Assembly: GCF_002968295.1 (NCBI RefSeq)
Contig: NZ_CP134399.1
Coordinates: 4,340,001-4,404,000 of the forward strand
Length of the DNA stretch: 64,000 nt
Source of the DNA: Mycobacterium sp. ITM-2016-00317
Lineage (GTDB): Bacteria > Actinomycetota > Actinomycetes > Mycobacteriales > Mycobacteriaceae
Direction: 5' to 3'
Part shown: in pieces, positions 17,496 to 26,238 of the stretch
How positions within the stretch are numbered: the first letter of the stretch is position 1
Layout: each line of letters opens with the position of its first letter
Made by a program: the position numbers and the translations under genes
Notes under the pieces: model-generated
Database searches by the model: none
The model's input: only the letters and a program-made list of their open reading frames with translations
Told to the model about the DNA's origin: nothing

Positions 17496-19070
17496 TCAAT
17501 CCTTGAACTGGTAGACGATGTAGAGGTCGTTGCGGAACACCTCGCGGTAGGCGGTCAGCTTGTGAGACGCCTGCAGCTCGGTGAACGTCTGGTCGGCGCC
17601 GTTGCCCGATCGGGTGACGATCCACCGGATCTGCTGGCCCGGCGGATTGCTCAGCGCCGGGTCCCACTTCTGATAGCTGCCTTCGTAGACGTTGTTGTTC
17701 AACGGGATCCGCGCCTTGAACAGGATCGACTCGTTGCCGAACGACTCGATCAGGATCACGCCGCCGTCGTAGTGCTCGGCCAGGAAAGCGCTCGTGGTGT
17801 CTGCTGTCTCGGGGAAGCCGACGCTGCCCTCGGTCGCGGTGACCACGCCTGCCGGACCGTGCGACTCGGCCGGGATCAACGTCCACGCCGCGGCGACCAT
17901 CGCGCCCGCGACCCAGCACCGCGCCGGCAGCACGCTGACGAGATAACCGACCAGGATCGCCGCGGGAACCACCAGCATCAATCCGAACCGCACGTTGTAG
18001 AGGTCGTGGTTGATCTGCATCACGTGCAGCGGACGCTGCCCCACGGTCAGCGCGAACACGAAGAACGGCGCGATCACCAACAATCCGAGCACCGGCAGTG
18101 AGTCCAGTTGGCGGCGTGCGAGGAGACAGCCCGCCCCGACGATCATCGCGAGCGTCACCGCGATCCCGAGATTCTCGACCACGGCGTACCAGTACGTCTG
18201 CGCGGCGACCCAGGGGTGGCCCACCGAGGGCTCCCCCTCCCCCACCCATAGCGAGGGTTTGGCGTACTGCCCGTTCTGAAAGTTCAGCGCGTTCCCGAAG
18301 ATGAGCTGGTTCCAGCCCATCCACAGCACGATGGCCGCCCCCGCGACGAAGCCGAAGGCCAGGGACATGCCCGCGACGGCGTGCCTGCCGTACTGCCGCC
18401 ACGTGACCACCGCCACCACCGCGCCCATCGTCAGCGTCAGCGGCCACGCCTCATAGCGGGTCAGACACGCGATGAACGCGGCCACGGCCGCGGCGAACAG
18501 GTACCGGTACTTGCGTTCATGGTCGGTGACCTGGATCCAGCGCTGGATGTAGTAGGCCATCGCGACGATCGCGGCGAACAACAGCAGCTCGGTCATCGGC
18601 GTGGACTGCATGTAGAGCACGTTGGGGTTCAGAGCGAACACCGCGGTCGCGGCCAGCGCCGCCGGCCTGGAGCGGGTGAGGTCGAGCGCCATCTTGTAGA
18701 CGTAGACGCACGCGACGACATAGGCGATCATGCTCACCGCGCTGCCGGCGAACCCGCTGTAGTAGAACGGGGTGAACCACACCAGCGGCAGCATCAGGAC
18801 GTGCGGCAACGGAAGCCACACACCGCCGAGCTGCGCGAAGCCGGCCGTCGGGCTGTTCAGCGTCCTGGCCGCTATCTGGAGGTGGGAGATGGAGTCCTTG
18901 TACCCGAGCGCCATGCCTTTGCTGACGAAGTAGGCGTACGCGGTGATCGACAGCACCGTCGCGGCCGCCGCCACCCACCGCACCGTACGGTCGCTACGCT
19001 CGACCGGCGCGCGGTGTTGCGGCTCAACGCTTTTCGGTGCCGGGGTGGACGTCCCCGCCAGGGTGGTCAC
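17496..19070 (-). CDS. GT-C fold membrane glycosyltransferase (ArnT/GT39-like)
   Basis: A 524-residue protein with ten or more hydrophobic segments. The first extracytoplasmic loop has YKDSISHLQIAARTL, with Asp placed like the catalytic acidic residue of GT-C enzymes that use polyprenyl-phosphate sugars. SRPAALAATAVFALNPNVLYMQSTPMTE follows, typical of ArnT/dolichyl-phosphate mannose transferases. The C-terminal 100 residues are soluble and probably outside. GTG 19070 overlaps the stop of the GtrA-GT2 gene (GTGA), which indicates translational coupling. It probably transfers the sugar that the GtrA-GT2 protein loads onto polyprenyl phosphate. Confidence 0.75.
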   Translation of the reverse strand: MTTLAGTSTPAPKSVEPQHRAPVERSDRTVRWVAAAATVLSITAYAYFVSKGMALGYKDSISHLQIAARTLNSPTAGFAQLGGVWLPLPHVLMLPLVWFTPFYYSGFAGSAVSMIAYVVACVYVYKMALDLTRSRPAALAATAVFALNPNVLYMQSTPMTELLLFAAIVAMAYYIQRWIQVTDHERKYRYLFAAAVAAFIACLTRYEAWPLTLTMGAVVAVVTWRQYGRHAVAGMSLAFGFVAGAAIVLWMGWNQLIFGNALNFQNGQYAKPSLWVGEGEPSVGHPWVAAQTYWYAVVENLGIAVTLAMIVGAGCLLARRQLDSLPVLGLLVIAPFFVFALTVGQRPLHVMQINHDLYNVRFGLMLVVPAAILVGYLVSVLPARCWVAGAMVAAAWTLIPAESHGPAGVVTATEGSVGFPETADTTSAFLAEHYDGGVILIESFGNESILFKARIPLNNNVYEGSYQKWDPALSNPPGQQIRWIVTRSGNGADQTFTELQASHKLTAYREVFRNDLYIVYQFKD

Positions 19071-20317
19071 ACCGCCTCCTGACCGGCGACGGGCAGGTAG
19101 GCCTGCAGCGCGCTGGGCACCGGTGCGACCGCGCGCACGGCGAGTTCGCGACGCACGAGATAGAGATCGCGGAACGACCGCAGCACGACCTTGGGCTGCA
19201 GGCCCGACTGGGTTCCGTGGGCACGGGGGTAGTGCGGGACGGGCACTTCGACACACCGGGTGCCTGCGCGGTGCAGCCGGGCCAGCAGTTCCGGTGAGAT
19301 CGCCGCGTAGTCGCTGCGCAGTTCGGGCACGACCGCCTCGATGGCGCTCCGGTGCAGCAGTTTGAAGCCGCAGTCGACGTCGGTGGCGTCGTATTTGAGC
19401 ACCATCCTGCTGATCAGGTGCCAGCCGCGCCCGGCGATGCGCCGTACCACGTTGTCGGCGCGCTTGAGCCGCACCCCGAGCACCACATCGACGTGGTGGG
19501 TGTACGCGGTCACCATCAGCAGCGCCATGTCACCGGGGTTGAACTGGCCGTCGGAGTCACAGAACGCCACCCACTCGCAGCCCGTCGCGAGCGCGGCCGC
19601 GAAGCCCGACCGCAGGGCCCGGCCGTAGCCCTGGTTGCCGTCGTGCGTGACGACCGAAACCGCCTGGCTGGCGGCGAACTCGGCCAGCACGGCAGCGGTG
19701 CCGTCGGACGAACCGTCGTCGACCACGATGACGGCCCGCTCGGAGATGCCGGCCTCGTCGAAGAACCGGTGCGCCCGAGCGATGACGTCTCCGAGGTTGG
19801 CGGCCTCGTTGTAGGCGGGCATGAACAGCGCCACACTCGGCGAGTGCGACGTATCGACGGGCAGCGTTCTCATGATGGCCTTCTCCGGTGTGGTGAGTGA
19901 CTTCGGTTGGGTGGGCTGGGCTTTGAACACGATCAGGTGGTTGACGAGGAAGGTCCACACTGAGCTGGCGACGTTGGCCGCGAGCATGGCCGCCCAGTAC
20001 GGCAGACCGAGGTGGACCAACAGGTAGAACACGCTGGCGTTGACCAGGAACACCGACACGAGCGCGTTGGCGTTGAACTTCAGCCACCGCAGCCGCACCA
20101 ACTCCTCGTGACGGCGGTCGCCCCAGGTGAACAGCAGGCTCAGCACGAAGTTCACCTGAGCCGAAGCAAGGAACGCGACCACGTCGGCGTAGTACAGGTG
20201 CATGAACCCGTCGAGCAGGTGCAGCAGTCCTAGCTGCACCACGAAGCACCCGCCACCGACGATGCCGAAGCGGCAGATGCGGGTGATGGGGCGTAGAGAC
20301 ACGGCGTCACCGGTCAT
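19067..20317 (-). CDS. GtrA-GT2 fusion: polyprenyl-phosphate sugar synthase and flippase-like protein
   Basis: A 416-residue two-domain protein. Residues 8-135 are a GtrA-like domain with four membrane helices (FGIVGGGCFVVQLGLLHLL ... VWTFLVNHLIVF). Residues 155-390 are a DPM1/GtrB-like family 2 glycosyltransferase: FMPAYNEAANL, IVVDDGSSDGT, GYGRALRSGF, CDSDGQF. The usual order in GtrB-type proteins is catalytic domain first, so GtrA at the N-terminus is notable. The likely job is to make a polyprenyl-phosphate sugar and help move it across the membrane for the GT-C enzyme. ATG 20317, 38 bases after the giant secreted protein stops. Confidence 0.78.
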   Translation of the reverse strand: MTGDAVSLRPITRICRFGIVGGGCFVVQLGLLHLLDGFMHLYYADVVAFLASAQVNFVLSLLFTWGDRRHEELVRLRWLKFNANALVSVFLVNASVFYLLVHLGLPYWAAMLAANVASSVWTFLVNHLIVFKAQPTQPKSLTTPEKAIMRTLPVDTSHSPSVALFMPAYNEAANLGDVIARAHRFFDEAGISERAVIVVDDGSSDGTAAVLAEFAASQAVSVVTHDGNQGYGRALRSGFAAALATGCEWVAFCDSDGQFNPGDMALLMVTAYTHHVDVVLGVRLKRADNVVRRIAGRGWHLISRMVLKYDATDVDCGFKLLHRSAIEAVVPELRSDYAAISPELLARLHRAGTRCVEVPVPHYPRAHGTQSGLQPKVVLRSFRDLYLVRRELAVRAVAPVPSALQAYLPVAGQEAV

Positions 20318-20355
20318 CGTGGGCAACCTTGCGTCGGGGCTGTGGGGGCCGTGGG

Positions 20356-23300
20356 CTATACCGCGACGGCGGCGGGAGCGGTGACGTCGGCGCCGGTGAC
20401 GACGACGTGGTCGAACACCGAGGTGTTCACCTGGGATCCGTTGTGTGACGTGACGAACAGCCCTATCTCGACGTCGGCGCCGAGATCCAGGGTGACCGTG
20501 CCCAGCCGGGTCCACGTGACGCCGTCGGCCGAGGTGTAGCCGGTGAGCTGAGTTCCGCTGCGGCTCAGACGGACCCATCCTTCACCCGGGGTGTGCGGCG
20601 CCGATCCGACGTCGACGGCGAATCCGTGTTGCATCGTCACACCGTTGGCCGGGGTGACTGCGACCAGCACGTAGGGCGCTCCGGCGGCCGCCGACTGCTT
20701 GATCATCACGCCGCTCTTGGCCCAATCGTCGGTCCCGGATTCCTGGGCTGCGACCCGAGCGACGATGTCGCCGTCGCCGGTCAGGCTCTGGTGCACGAAG
20801 TGGAACTGGTCCGCTTCACCCCAGATGTCGTCGCCGGCACCGTTGACGGTGAACGTGCCACCGGCGTAGGTCGCCGATCCGGCCAGCCGTGGCGCCCCGA
20901 CGTCCTCGGTCACCCAGGGTGCGGGCGGCACCGACGACGTCGCGCTCTTGTCCACCGAGACCTGGTCGAATGTCGCAGTCGCGAGCGCGGAGCCGTCGTG
21001 GGCGCTCACGAACATCCCGATGATCGCATCATCGCCGAGTGGCACTGTGGCCGAACCGACCTCGGTCCACAGCAGGCCGTCGACGGACACCAGCCCGGTG
21101 ACCGTGTTGCCGGCACGGACCAGCTTGAGCCAGTCGCCCGTCGTGGCCGCCGCGGAGTTCGCATTGAACCCGTGCTGGAAGTTGACACCGTTGGCCGGTG
21201 TCACGGCGAGCAGCGCGTACGGGGCACCGGCCGCGGCCGATTGTTTGACGATCACGCCCGCCTTGGCCCACCCGTCGGTGACACCGGTGAACGACGCGAC
21301 GTGGGCCACGATCACGCCGTCCCCCGGCAGGCTCTGGTACGCCAGGTGCATCTGGTCCGCGCCGCCCCAGATGTCGTCACCGCTGCCGGTCAAGGTGTAC
21401 GTGCCGCCGGAGTGGGTGGTACTGCCGGTCAGGCGGGTCCCGCCGACGTCGGTGCTCCTCCACTGCTTGCCGGACACGATGCTGACGTTGTCGAACCGCG
21501 TCGTGTTGAGCGTGTCGTACTTGTGTGAGGTCACCGCCAGACCGCCGGTCACCCCGCCCGCCATGGCCAGCGTGGTCTCCCCCACCAACGTCCAGGCCAG
21601 GCCGTCCGAGGAGGTGTAGCCGCGGAACACATCGCCTTGGCGCTCGAGTTTCAACCACGCGTTCGGGAGCGTGTACGCCGCCGAGCCGCCGTCACCGTCG
21701 AAGTCGTACTGGAAGGTCACCCCGTTCTCCGGGGTGACGGCGAGCAGGACGTACTTGCTGCCCGCGGTCGCCGACTCCTTGATGATGATCCCGGACTTCG
21801 CCCAGTCGTCGGTGTCGGTCTGCGACGTCACCCGCGCGATGATGGTCCCGTCGCCGTCGAACGGCTGGTACACGTAGTGCATTTCGTCGGTCGGACCCCA
21901 GATGTCGCCTCCCGCACCGCGGATGGTGAACACGCCGCCGCCGTAGGACGAGTAACCGGTCAGCGTCGGGTGCCCGATGTCGGTCTCACGCCACGGCGTC
22001 GGCGGGGTGCTGAACTTGTCGTAGTTGACGGTGTAGGTACCGCCGGTCAGCGGTGTGACGATGATGTGGGTGGCCGCTTCGCCGTTCGACCAGCTGTTGA
22101 ACACCAGCTGACCGTCGGGCAGGTATTGGGGCGACACCGCACCCACCACGCGTTCGACGCCCACGACACCCATTTCGGTGAACGTGCCCCGGTGCGGTAT
22201 GCCGTCGATCGTGTACACCGCGTTCGGATCGCTGGCGGTGAACGTCATCGGCGCCAGGCGGGGTTTGATCTCCACGGTTTCGGTGGTGGAGAGTCCGCTG
22301 CTGTCGGTGACCGTGAGGGTGATGCGGTAGAAGGTGGTGTCGACGTTGTCGGAGCTTCGCGGCAGCACCACCATCCCGCTGGGTCCGATGATGTTGTCCC
22401 GGAAGGGATGCACGTGGTCCGCGTGACCGAACTGGATCGTCCACTTGTAGGCGGCGTCGGGAAGCACGCCGTCCTCGGCATCGGCGCCGACACCGGTGAA
22501 CGAGAGGACGTCGCCGGCGCTGTACTGCGAGTTCTGCACGGGGCTGGTGATCGTCGCGGTCGGCGCGGTGCTGCCCACCACGATGCGTTGGGTCGCCCTG
22601 CCGGTTTTCTCACCGTCGCTGACGGTCAACGTGACGAGGTAGGAGCCGTTGGTGCTGAACACCCTCGTCGGATTGGCCTCGGCAGAGGTGGTTCCGTCAC
22701 CGAAGTCCCACGCGTAGGTCAGCGTGGTGCCCGGATCCGGATCGGTCGATCCGGCCGACGAGAAATCGATGGCCAGCGGCGGCAACCCGTTGTCCCTGCC
22801 GGCGGTGATGACCGCCGACGGTGCCCGGTTGCCGCCGGACGGCACGATCCGGGACAGCGTGCCGGGGAAGATGTTCAGCTGGTAGATGTTCCCGTCGGGG
22901 CCCTGCGCGAGCTTGACCGCGGTGCCGGCGTCGTCGTCGAAGATCTCCTCGGAGATGAAGCTGGTGAACTGGGAGTCGAACGTCAGGGTCTTGATCCATC
23001 CGAGCGTGTAGTCGGCGATGAAGACCTTGTTGAGGTACTCGTCGCCGAGTTTGTCGCCGGTGTAGACCATCACCGAGGTGATCGAGCCTGCCTTCGCCGG
23101 CGCAGGGGTGTGCGCGTAGGTGTAGATCGGATTGACGTATCCGCAGTTGGTGCAGACGCCTTCGGCAGACGGCCAGCCGTAGTTGGCGCCCCCGGTGACG
23201 ATGTTGAGTTCCTCCCAGGCGTCGCCGCCGACGTCGCCGGAGAGCAGCTGTCCGTCGGGGGTGAACGTGAACCGGAACGGGTTTCGCAGTCCGTACGCCC

Positions 23301-24861
23301 AGATCTGCGGGATCGCTCCGGGAGTGTCGAGGAACGGGTTGTCGGCGGACGCGGTGCCGTCCGGATTGAGTCGCAGGATCTTGCCGTGGACGTTGGACAG
23401 GTTCTGCGAGTTGGGGTTGTAGGTGTTCATCCCCATGGCCCAGTACAACTTGCCGTCCGGACCGAAATGCACCTCGCCGCCGTGGTGATAGATGTTTCCG
23501 GGTTGGTCGGATTCCATCAGCACGACTTCGGACGCCGGGTCGGCGGTGTGTCCGGTGACGGTGAGCCGGGAGAGCCGGTCGAAGTTCTGGGCGGTGGTGT
23601 ACGAGACGTAGAGGTAGCCGTTGTCGTCGAAATCGGGATCGAGTTCGATGCCGAGCAGACCCCGCTCCTCGTCGGTGTCCGTGGGCAGCGTGACGAGCGT
23701 GATCACCGGTTCGGCGTGCACGTGTCCGTCGTGAAACAGCTTGATGGCGCCGCCCTTCTCGGCGACCAGGATGTCCCCGTTGGGCAGGAAGCGGAAGTCC
23801 GTGGGTTGCACCAGACCGTCGATGAGCACCTGGCGCTCGAGGTGCTCGGGCAGCCCGTGCCGTACGGCGTCCGGATCGTCGATCGGGTCGTGAACCCCGG
23901 GGATGTCCGCGCGCCCCGCCACGGGCGGGCCGGCTACCACCTCTGCGACGGGAGGCCGCGGACGTTGGGCGACATAGGGTTCGAGTTGCCTTCTGACCCA
24001 GGCCAAGACGGTCCACAGCAACGGCGTGTTCGTCTGCGTGATGGGCCCGTTGTCATCGAGCAGCGGCGCCAGCACGGAGTCGAGCACGGTCGCGACCATC
24101 GTGATCAACGGGTGCACTCGGGCGGCTTTCGGCGGCTGAGGCGGCACAGCGGACGAGCCGGCGATCGCACTCGTTCCTGTCGCCGACGTCGCGGGCCGGG
24201 CCGTGAACGCGGCAGGCAATGAGGCTGCGGCGCTCGCTTCGTCATCGATAACCGTTGCCGTGCTGAGCATTTCGTCACGCCCACCGGCTACCTGCCCGCT
24301 CCCGTCGCCGCGGCCGAGCTGGAGACCGGCGCCGGCCGATCGAGGATCCGGCTGCGCATCCTGATGGCCCGAGCCCGAAGGTACCGGCGGTGTGGCGGAT
24401 TCGGGGATGACGACGTCTCCCACCGGCGCGGGCCCTTCGGTCTCCACCCCCGCTGGGCCGGGTTCTTCCGGAGTGTCGAGTGGATCCCCCTCTGCCTCAA
24501 CGGCATCGGGCGGACTCTCCGCCACCGGGGGTTCCTCGTCGGCTGGATCTCCCGAGCCGTCCGGATTACCCGAGCCGTCCGGCACATCCGCTGCCGACCC
24601 GTCGTCGTCCGTCTCGGTCGCATCGTTGCCACCCGATGGCGTCGCCCCCGGATCTGTCCCGGTACCCCCGCCTGCAGTAGCCGCCGAACCCGACACAGAG
24701 CCGGATTCCGCACTCGCAGAGGATGTTTCGGTCTCGTCGGCCCACGCAAGGCCGGACCCGAACATTCCACCGACGCCGAGCGCCACGGCCAGTGCCCCGA
24801 TGTGTCCCACGTGCTGCGCGGTCCCGCGACGGACGCGGTTTCGCGAGTGGCATGGACTCAT
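20356..24861 (-). CDS. Giant secreted protein: sugar-dehydrogenase beta-propeller, PKD domain and three carbohydrate-binding-like repeats
   Basis: A 1501-residue exported protein. A signal peptide spans about residues 1-40 (ALAVALGVGGMFGSGLAWA). Residues 40-190 are a Ser/Asp/Glu/Pro-rich linker. Residues 345-670 form a PQQ-type glucose/sorbosone-dehydrogenase-like propeller (GDILVAEKGG, ERGLLGIELDPDF, HHGGEVHFGPDGKLYW, WAYGLRNPFRFTF). Residues 680-765 are a PKD domain (YAWDFGDGTTS). Three modules of about 177 residues follow at 957-1133, 1134-1311 and 1312-1495, each with DDIWG/GDIWG, GDG-I-A-V, WAK-G-I-K-S and LLAVTP-NGV, like DUF1349/concanavalin-type domains. ATG 24861 is chosen because AGGGGG lies 5 bases upstream; ATG 24879 lacks this. 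First gene of the glycan operon. Confidence 0.8.
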   Translation of the reverse strand: MSPCHSRNRVRRGTAQHVGHIGALAVALGVGGMFGSGLAWADETETSSASAESGSVSGSAATAGGGTGTDPGATPSGGNDATETDDDGSAADVPDGSGNPDGSGDPADEEPPVAESPPDAVEAEGDPLDTPEEPGPAGVETEGPAPVGDVVIPESATPPVPSGSGHQDAQPDPRSAGAGLQLGRGDGSGQVAGGRDEMLSTATVIDDEASAAASLPAAFTARPATSATGTSAIAGSSAVPPQPPKAARVHPLITMVATVLDSVLAPLLDDNGPITQTNTPLLWTVLAWVRRQLEPYVAQRPRPPVAEVVAGPPVAGRADIPGVHDPIDDPDAVRHGLPEHLERQVLIDGLVQPTDFRFLPNGDILVAEKGGAIKLFHDGHVHAEPVITLVTLPTDTDEERGLLGIELDPDFDDNGYLYVSYTTAQNFDRLSRLTVTGHTADPASEVVLMESDQPGNIYHHGGEVHFGPDGKLYWAMGMNTYNPNSQNLSNVHGKILRLNPDGTASADNPFLDTPGAIPQIWAYGLRNPFRFTFTPDGQLLSGDVGGDAWEELNIVTGGANYGWPSAEGVCTNCGYVNPIYTYAHTPAPAKAGSITSVMVYTGDKLGDEYLNKVFIADYTLGWIKTLTFDSQFTSFISEEIFDDDAGTAVKLAQGPDGNIYQLNIFPGTLSRIVPSGGNRAPSAVITAGRDNGLPPLAIDFSSAGSTDPDPGTTLTYAWDFGDGTTSAEANPTRVFSTNGSYLVTLTVSDGEKTGRATQRIVVGSTAPTATITSPVQNSQYSAGDVLSFTGVGADAEDGVLPDAAYKWTIQFGHADHVHPFRDNIIGPSGMVVLPRSSDNVDTTFYRITLTVTDSSGLSTTETVEIKPRLAPMTFTASDPNAVYTIDGIPHRGTFTEMGVVGVERVVGAVSPQYLPDGQLVFNSWSNGEAATHIIVTPLTGGTYTVNYDKFSTPPTPWRETDIGHPTLTGYSSYGGGVFTIRGAGGDIWGPTDEMHYVYQPFDGDGTIIARVTSQTDTDDWAKSGIIIKESATAGSKYVLLAVTPENGVTFQYDFDGDGGSAAYTLPNAWLKLERQGDVFRGYTSSDGLAWTLVGETTLAMAGGVTGGLAVTSHKYDTLNTTRFDNVSIVSGKQWRSTDVGGTRLTGSTTHSGGTYTLTGSGDDIWGGADQMHLAYQSLPGDGVIVAHVASFTGVTDGWAKAGVIVKQSAAAGAPYALLAVTPANGVNFQHGFNANSAAATTGDWLKLVRAGNTVTGLVSVDGLLWTEVGSATVPLGDDAIIGMFVSAHDGSALATATFDQVSVDKSATSSVPPAPWVTEDVGAPRLAGSATYAGGTFTVNGAGDDIWGEADQFHFVHQSLTGDGDIVARVAAQESGTDDWAKSGVMIKQSAAAGAPYVLVAVTPANGVTMQHGFAVDVGSAPHTPGEGWVRLSRSGTQLTGYTSADGVTWTRLGTVTLDLGADVEIGLFVTSHNGSQVNTSVFDHVVVTGADVTAPAAVAV

Positions 24862-25279
24862 GAATCCCCCTGGAGCCAACAGCGACCCCCGTCGGCTGCG
24901 CTCTGCAGGAACTATGGCATGGAAGTTATAGCAAATCTATCGCCTGCGACAGTTCCAAACATGCACCGTTGCGTGCGCATGTATATCGCGGGGATCAGCG
25001 AACTCAGACGTCCGACGGTGCCATAGGTGACATTCAGAGATACAACCAAGTCAACGGGCTGACATTCAAGTGCCACTGTGACATTCGGCTATGGCGCGTT
25101 TACCAGCCGCTAACACAATCCCGAGATCAGCCGGAGCGTCGGTCACGCAATCATGAGACCTAGGATGCGGCTCCAGCAACGCCGAGTTGTTTCGGTGCTG
25201 TTACCGGTGCCTCGACATCGGCTCTGTACCAGGGATTGTAAGGGCCCCGTCGACGAAGTCGGCGGCAGCTCAACGCTCC
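24862..25279 (-). promoter_or_regulatory. Promoter region of the glycan operon with three TGACATTC repeats
   Basis: This 418-base gap has no credible gene and is clearly AT-richer than its flanks around 24900-25130. TGACATTC occurs three times in the same orientation: 25028-25035, 25060-25067 and 25079-25086, the first two extended to TGACATTCA. Spacings are 32 and 19 bases. They lie 167-225 bases before the start of the giant secreted protein. Repeats of this kind often bind a regulator, but no candidate protein is evident nearby. Confidence 0.4.
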
Positions 25280-26236
25280 TCAGTCCACCAGTGCGCGCAG
25301 GAAGAACCCGAGATTCGCGGGACGCTCGGCCAACCTGCGCACCAGGTAGCCGTACCACTGGGTGCCGAACGGCACGTAGACGCGGACGTGGCTGCCCTGC
25401 CCGGCCAGCCGCCGCTGCTCGGCGTCGCGGATGCCGTAGAGCATCTGGTATTCGAAAGCATCGGCCCCACGGCGGTATTCGCGTGCCAACGCGGGCACAG
25501 CGTCGACGATCTCGGGGTCGTGTGAGGCCACCATCGGGTAGCCGTTGCCCGCCATCAGGATCCGCAGACACTGCAGGTACGAGTCGGTGACCTCGTCACG
25601 GTCCCGGAAGGCGACCGAGGCCGGCTCGTCATAGGCGCCCTTGCACAAGCGGATTCGCGCACCGCCGGCCGCTGCGAACTCCGCGCAGTCCGCCCGCGAG
25701 CGTCTCAGGTAGGCCTGCAGCACGGTGCCCACCCAGTCGTAGTCCACCCGCAGGTCACGCACGATGGACAACGTCGAATCGGTGGTGGTGTGGTCCTCGG
25801 CGTCGACGGTCACCCACACGCCGGCGGCCAGCGCCCGTTCGCAGATCGCGCGTGCGTTCTCCAGCGCGATCTTCTCGCCGTCCCGGGGCAAGGCCTGCCC
25901 CAGCGCCGAAAGCTTCAGCGACACCTCGGTCGGCGCCACGTCCGCAGCGGTCTCACCGCGGACCGCGAGTGCGTCGATCAGCGCGTGGTACGCGGTGACG
26001 GTCGCCGCGGCCGCGTCGGCGTCGGTGACGTCTTCACCGAGGTGGTCGATGGACACCATGCGGTGTGAATCGCGCAGCTGGGTGACCGACGTCATCGCGT
26101 CGTCGATGGTCTCCCCCGGCACGAAGCGACGAACCACCTCCCGCGTCACCGGGATCCGCTCGGCGGCGCGGCGCAGTCCGTCACGTCGGGCCGCCGCCAG
26201 GATCACCGGACGCGCGACCGTGCCGAAGACGCCCAC
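25280..26236 (-). CDS. pruB: Proline dehydrogenase
   Basis: A 318-residue FAD enzyme that oxidises L-proline to 1-pyrroline-5-carboxylate and passes electrons to the respiratory chain. Family motifs: VSLKLSALGQALPRD (near 110), VTVDAEDHTTTD (near 150), VGTVLQAYLRRSRAD (near 180), RLCKGAYDEP (near 210), EYQMLYGIRDAEQRRL (near 270) and YVPFGTQWYGYLVRRLAERP near the end. Start GTG 26236 lies 2 bases after the pruA stop, so both are one transcript. Homologue of Rv1188. Confidence 0.93.
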   Translation of the reverse strand: MGVFGTVARPVILAAARRDGLRRAAERIPVTREVVRRFVPGETIDDAMTSVTQLRDSHRMVSIDHLGEDVTDADAAAATVTAYHALIDALAVRGETAADVAPTEVSLKLSALGQALPRDGEKIALENARAICERALAAGVWVTVDAEDHTTTDSTLSIVRDLRVDYDWVGTVLQAYLRRSRADCAEFAAAGGARIRLCKGAYDEPASVAFRDRDEVTDSYLQCLRILMAGNGYPMVASHDPEIVDAVPALAREYRRGADAFEYQMLYGIRDAEQRRLAGQGSHVRVYVPFGTQWYGYLVRRLAERPANLGFFLRALVD

Positions 26237-26238
26237 GG

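Noticed and set aside
21637-24222. 861-codon plus-strand frame opposite the giant secreted protein
   Set aside because: Antisense shadow; the minus strand has a signal peptide, propeller, PKD and repeats in one frame.
24900-25590. Several frames over the glycan operon promoter region
   Set aside because: No start context or recognisable protein; region is AT-rich intergenic DNA and antisense pruB.
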